Assembly (NCBI GenBank): GCA_001829005.1
Contig: MIAG01000001.1
Span: forward strand, 1,021,007-1,085,006
Source of the DNA: Sphingobacteriia bacterium RIFOXYC2_FULL_35_18
Lineage (GTDB): Bacteria; Bacteroidota; Bacteroidia; Chitinophagales; Chitinophagaceae
Length of the DNA stretch: 64,000 bases
Direction of reading: 5' to 3'
The first letter of the stretch is position 1. Each line of letters begins with the position of its first letter. The notes beneath the pieces are model-generated. The model worked only from the letters and a program-made list of their open reading frames with translations, searched no databases and was not told the origin of the DNA. The position numbers and the translations under genes are program-made. Shown here piece after piece: positions 61,143 to 64,000 of the stretch.

Positions 61143-61958
61143 GTGAGTACTGTTAACTATCAAATTAAACTAGATCAGTTTGAAGGTCCTTTTGACCTTT
61201 TGTTGTTCTTTATTGAAAGAGATGAACTAGATATCTATAATATTCCCATTACTAAAATCATCAACGACTTTTTAGATTTCATACATGGATCGGAAAAGTT
61301 GAATATTGAATTGAGTTCTGAGTTCATTTTATTTGTATCTACTTTAATGCGCATCAAAGCAAGATTATTGTTGCCAAGAAAAGAGATTGATGCTTCTGGA
61401 AATGAAATAGATCCACGTCAAGAATTGATTGATAAAATTCTGGAGTACAAAAAATTCAAAGAAGCAGCAGTGCAAATGGCCGAAATGGAAGCCATGCGTA
61501 TGTTGATGGTGAAGAGAGGAAATTTACAAAGAGAAATTTCTTCCATTGGTGAAGAAGCATCAGAAGGAACAGAGATACAGAATATTACTTTGTTCAAACT
61601 GATGAAGGCATTTGAAAAAGTAATGCAGCGAGTGCACGATCGGCAGAACAAACCTGTTCATACTGTAGTTCGCTACAACTACACCATGGAAGGAAGCCGA
61701 GATTATATGCTCGATTTTGTGGGCAGAGAAAAAACAGTTGCTTTCGAAAAGGTTTTCGAAATCTGTGAAGACCGCATACATGCCATCTTTTTATTCTTAT
61801 CTATCTTAGAATTGTCTCAACAGAAATACATGAAATTGTTGGTAGGGCAGGGCATGAATAATTTCATTGTAGAATGGAATGAAAATAGAGAGGCTGATAT
61901 AGCCGATGAAGGCTTAACGGAAGAGGAAAGAACAGAACAAGAAGGAAGTTTTGAATAA
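61143..61958 (+). CDS. scpA: Segregation and condensation protein A (GTG start)
   Basis: YQIKLDQFEGPFDLLLFFIERDELDIYNIPITKIINDFLDFIH, LSSEFILFVSTLMRIKARLLLPR, FLSILELSQQKYMKL. Confidence 0.93.
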   Translation: MSTVNYQIKLDQFEGPFDLLLFFIERDELDIYNIPITKIINDFLDFIHGSEKLNIELSSEFILFVSTLMRIKARLLLPRKEIDASGNEIDPRQELIDKILEYKKFKEAAVQMAEMEAMRMLMVKRGNLQREISSIGEEASEGTEIQNITLFKLMKAFEKVMQRVHDRQNKPVHTVVRYNYTMEGSRDYMLDFVGREKTVAFEKVFEICEDRIHAIFLFLSILELSQQKYMKLLVGQGMNNFIVEWNENREADIADEGLTEEERTEQEGSFE

Positions 61959-62031
61959 ATAAAAAACCCGTCCACCTAAGGCAACCAAGTTTTTTATTTA
62001 TTTTGTTAAATTATTTAAGGACTATTTAATA

Positions 62032-62427
62032 TTATGCCTGCTGATTTTTTCTTTGGAAGGTCGCAATCAGAAATATAATGGATGTGAATACAAATAATCC
62101 TATGCTGATTTGTGGAACAAGCTCCGTTAATGTACTGTAATTATAACTTGCGCCTGGTCTTAGGAAATACGCAATTAAACCTCCATACATTAAACCGACT
62201 GCTAAAAGCCTTTTACTAAAGGAATATTTTTTGGGGAATATGACTTCCCTGCCAAGAAGTAAAACTCCAATAAATGTGGGAATGCTTATTAACCAATATT
62301 CAATAAAAAAAAGCCCGAATAAAAAGCTCAATCCATAAAGGCCACACATTTTAGGACCACATATAATTATACATGAGTAGCTAATAATGACCCAGACTGG
62401 GTTCATTTTTTTGATGGAAAATTTCAT
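62032..62427 (-). CDS. Hypothetical membrane protein (about four TM segments)
   Basis: Four hydrophobic stretches; no family recognised; lies directly downstream of dxs on the same strand. Confidence 0.6.
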   Translation of the reverse strand: MKFSIKKMNPVWVIISYSCIIICGPKMCGLYGLSFLFGLFFIEYWLISIPTFIGVLLLGREVIFPKKYSFSKRLLAVGLMYGGLIAYFLRPGASYNYSTLTELVPQISIGLFVFTSIIFLIATFQRKNQQA

Positions 62428-62440
62428 TTAAAAAACAGTA

Positions 62441-64000
62441 TTATCCAAGTATTGAATTTGACACGTTAACTTTCTCCTTCATGAGCTCTCTCACTGCATC
62501 AGCAATGCCTTCCGCATCATAAGCACATTCTCTATGTAGTTCTTTTGGTGTACCGTGTTCTACTAACCTGTCGGGAATTCCTAAGATTTTAACATCGGCC
62601 TTGTATCTGTTTGCGTTCATGAATTCTAATACGGCCGATCCAAATCCACCCACTACAGTACCGTCTTCAACGGTTACAATTTTTGAATAATTGCTGAACA
62701 CTTCGTGCAATAAATCAGCATCTATTGGTTTTACAAAACGTAGATCGTAATGCGCAGGATCAATTCCCTCTGTTCTTAAATTGCGGATGGCTGTTTGTGC
62801 AAAATTACCTGGATGGCCAAAGCTTAAAATAGCCACTTCTTTTCCATCTTTTAATTTGCGCCCTTTACCAATCGTAATTGCTTCAAATGGTGTTCTCCAT
62901 TCTGGCATAACACCTTCTCCTCTCGGATAACGAATCACCACCGGATACTGTGTTTCATCTAGCTGAGCTGTGTACATTAGGTTGCGCAATTCTTTTTCAT
63001 TCATGGGTGCTGCAATAATTAAATTAGGAATGCAACGCATGAAGGAAATATCATAACAACCGTGGTGAGTAGGCCCATCTTCTCCCACTAAGCCAGCACG
63101 GTCTAAACAAAATACAACGGGTAATTTTTGCAAAGCAACATCATGTACCACTTGGTCATACGCGCGTTGCATAAAGGAAGAATAAATATTACAGAACACC
63201 CTTAATCCCTGTGTAGCCATTCCTGCACTTACTGTAACTGCGTGTTGCTCACAAATGCCTACATCAAATGCGCGATCAGGCATTTTATCCATCATGAATT
63301 TAAGCGAAGAACCACTTGGCATGGCAGGTGTAACTCCCATTACTTTGGTGTTGGCTTCTGCTAATTCAATCATGGTATGTCCAAATACATCTTGGTATTT
63401 AGGGGGCTGTGGAACATCTATTTTCTTTTTGAAAATCTCTCCAGTTGTTTTGTCGAATAAGCCGGGTGCGTGCCACTTGGTTTGGTCTTTCTCTGCCAGT
63501 TCGTATCCCTTCCCTTTAGTGGTAATAATATGCAATAATTTAGGACCAGGTATTTCTCTTAAGTCCTTTAAAGTATCCACCAACTTGGTAATATTGTGGC
63601 CATCAATTGGACCAAAATAACGCAGCTTTAATGCTTCAAATAAATTGCTGCTTTTGTTTACCACACCCTTGATGCTTGCTTCCATTTTTGAAGCCATTTC
63701 TCTGCTGAAATTTTTACCTACAGGTAATTTGCCCATTAGGTTCCAAATTTCGTCTCTTACTTTATTGTAAGTGGGCGATGTACTAATGTCTGTTAAATAT
63801 TCTTTTAAAGCACCCACATTCGGGTCGATGCTCATACAGTTGTCGTTCAAAATAATCAGTACATCACTATCTGCAACTCCTGCATGGTTCATTGCTTCAA
63901 AAGCCATACCCGCCGTCATAGATCCATCTCCAATAATGGCTACCGATTTTCTGTTTTCTCCTTTTTGTTTTGCAGCAATGGCCATTCCTAATGCCGCAGA
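62441..64000 (-). CDS. dxs: 1-deoxy-D-xylulose-5-phosphate synthase, partial (N-terminus beyond the right edge)
   Basis: VAIIGDGSMTAGMAFEAMNHAG, YFGPIDGHNITKLVDTLKDL, DVGICEQHAVTVSAGMA, DRAGLVGEDGPTHHGCYDISFMRCIPN. Confidence 0.96.
   Translation of the reverse strand, partial: SAALGMAIAAKQKGENRKSVAIIGDGSMTAGMAFEAMNHAGVADSDVLIILNDNCMSIDPNVGALKEYLTDISTSPTYNKVRDEIWNLMGKLPVGKNFSREMASKMEASIKGVVNKSSNLFEALKLRYFGPIDGHNITKLVDTLKDLREIPGPKLLHIITTKGKGYELAEKDQTKWHAPGLFDKTTGEIFKKKIDVPQPPKYQDVFGHTMIELAEANTKVMGVTPAMPSGSSLKFMMDKMPDRAFDVGICEQHAVTVSAGMATQGLRVFCNIYSSFMQRAYDQVVHDVALQKLPVVFCLDRAGLVGEDGPTHHGCYDISFMRCIPNLIIAAPMNEKELRNLMYTAQLDETQYPVVIRYPRGEGVMPEWRTPFEAITIGKGRKLKDGKEVAILSFGHPGNFAQTAIRNLRTEGIDPAHYDLRFVKPIDADLLHEVFSNYSKIVTVEDGTVVGGFGSAVLEFMNANRYKADVKILGIPDRLVEHGTPKELHRECAYDAEGIADAVRELMKEKVNVSNSILG

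Overview
This 64 kb window looks like a chromosomal core region of a Bacteroidota bacterium, most likely a Chitinophagaceae-like lineage. The lineage call is inference from the LpxC-FabZ fusion, the PglZ-type PorX regulator, a T9SS sorting domain and TAnnTTTG promoters. Gene density is high and almost every gene has a recognisable housekeeping family: lipid A synthesis (lpxD, lpxC-fabZ fusion, lpxA), clpP-clpP-clpX, tig, glyS, mfd, gyrB, ileS, rbfA, frr, scpA, partial dxs and partial recQ. There is one tRNA-Leu(TAG). I see no CRISPR array, rRNA, prophage or transposon, and no defence island. The accessory content worth a second look is: overlapping, mutually exclusive inverted repeats in the 5' leader of an acyl-CoA dehydrogenase gene; an MbnH/MbnP-like di-heme peroxidase and copper-protein pair; a DksA-like protein with an expanding Ala-Lys-Pro repeat arm and a lost zinc finger; a small protein resembling a decayed zinc ribbon; an AraC regulator with a Cys cluster; tandem ClpP paralogs; an orphan transketolase N-terminal half; and several promoters placed so close to start codons that leaderless mRNAs are predicted. 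I did not find a clearly new multi-gene system. All family calls come from reading the translations, without database searches.
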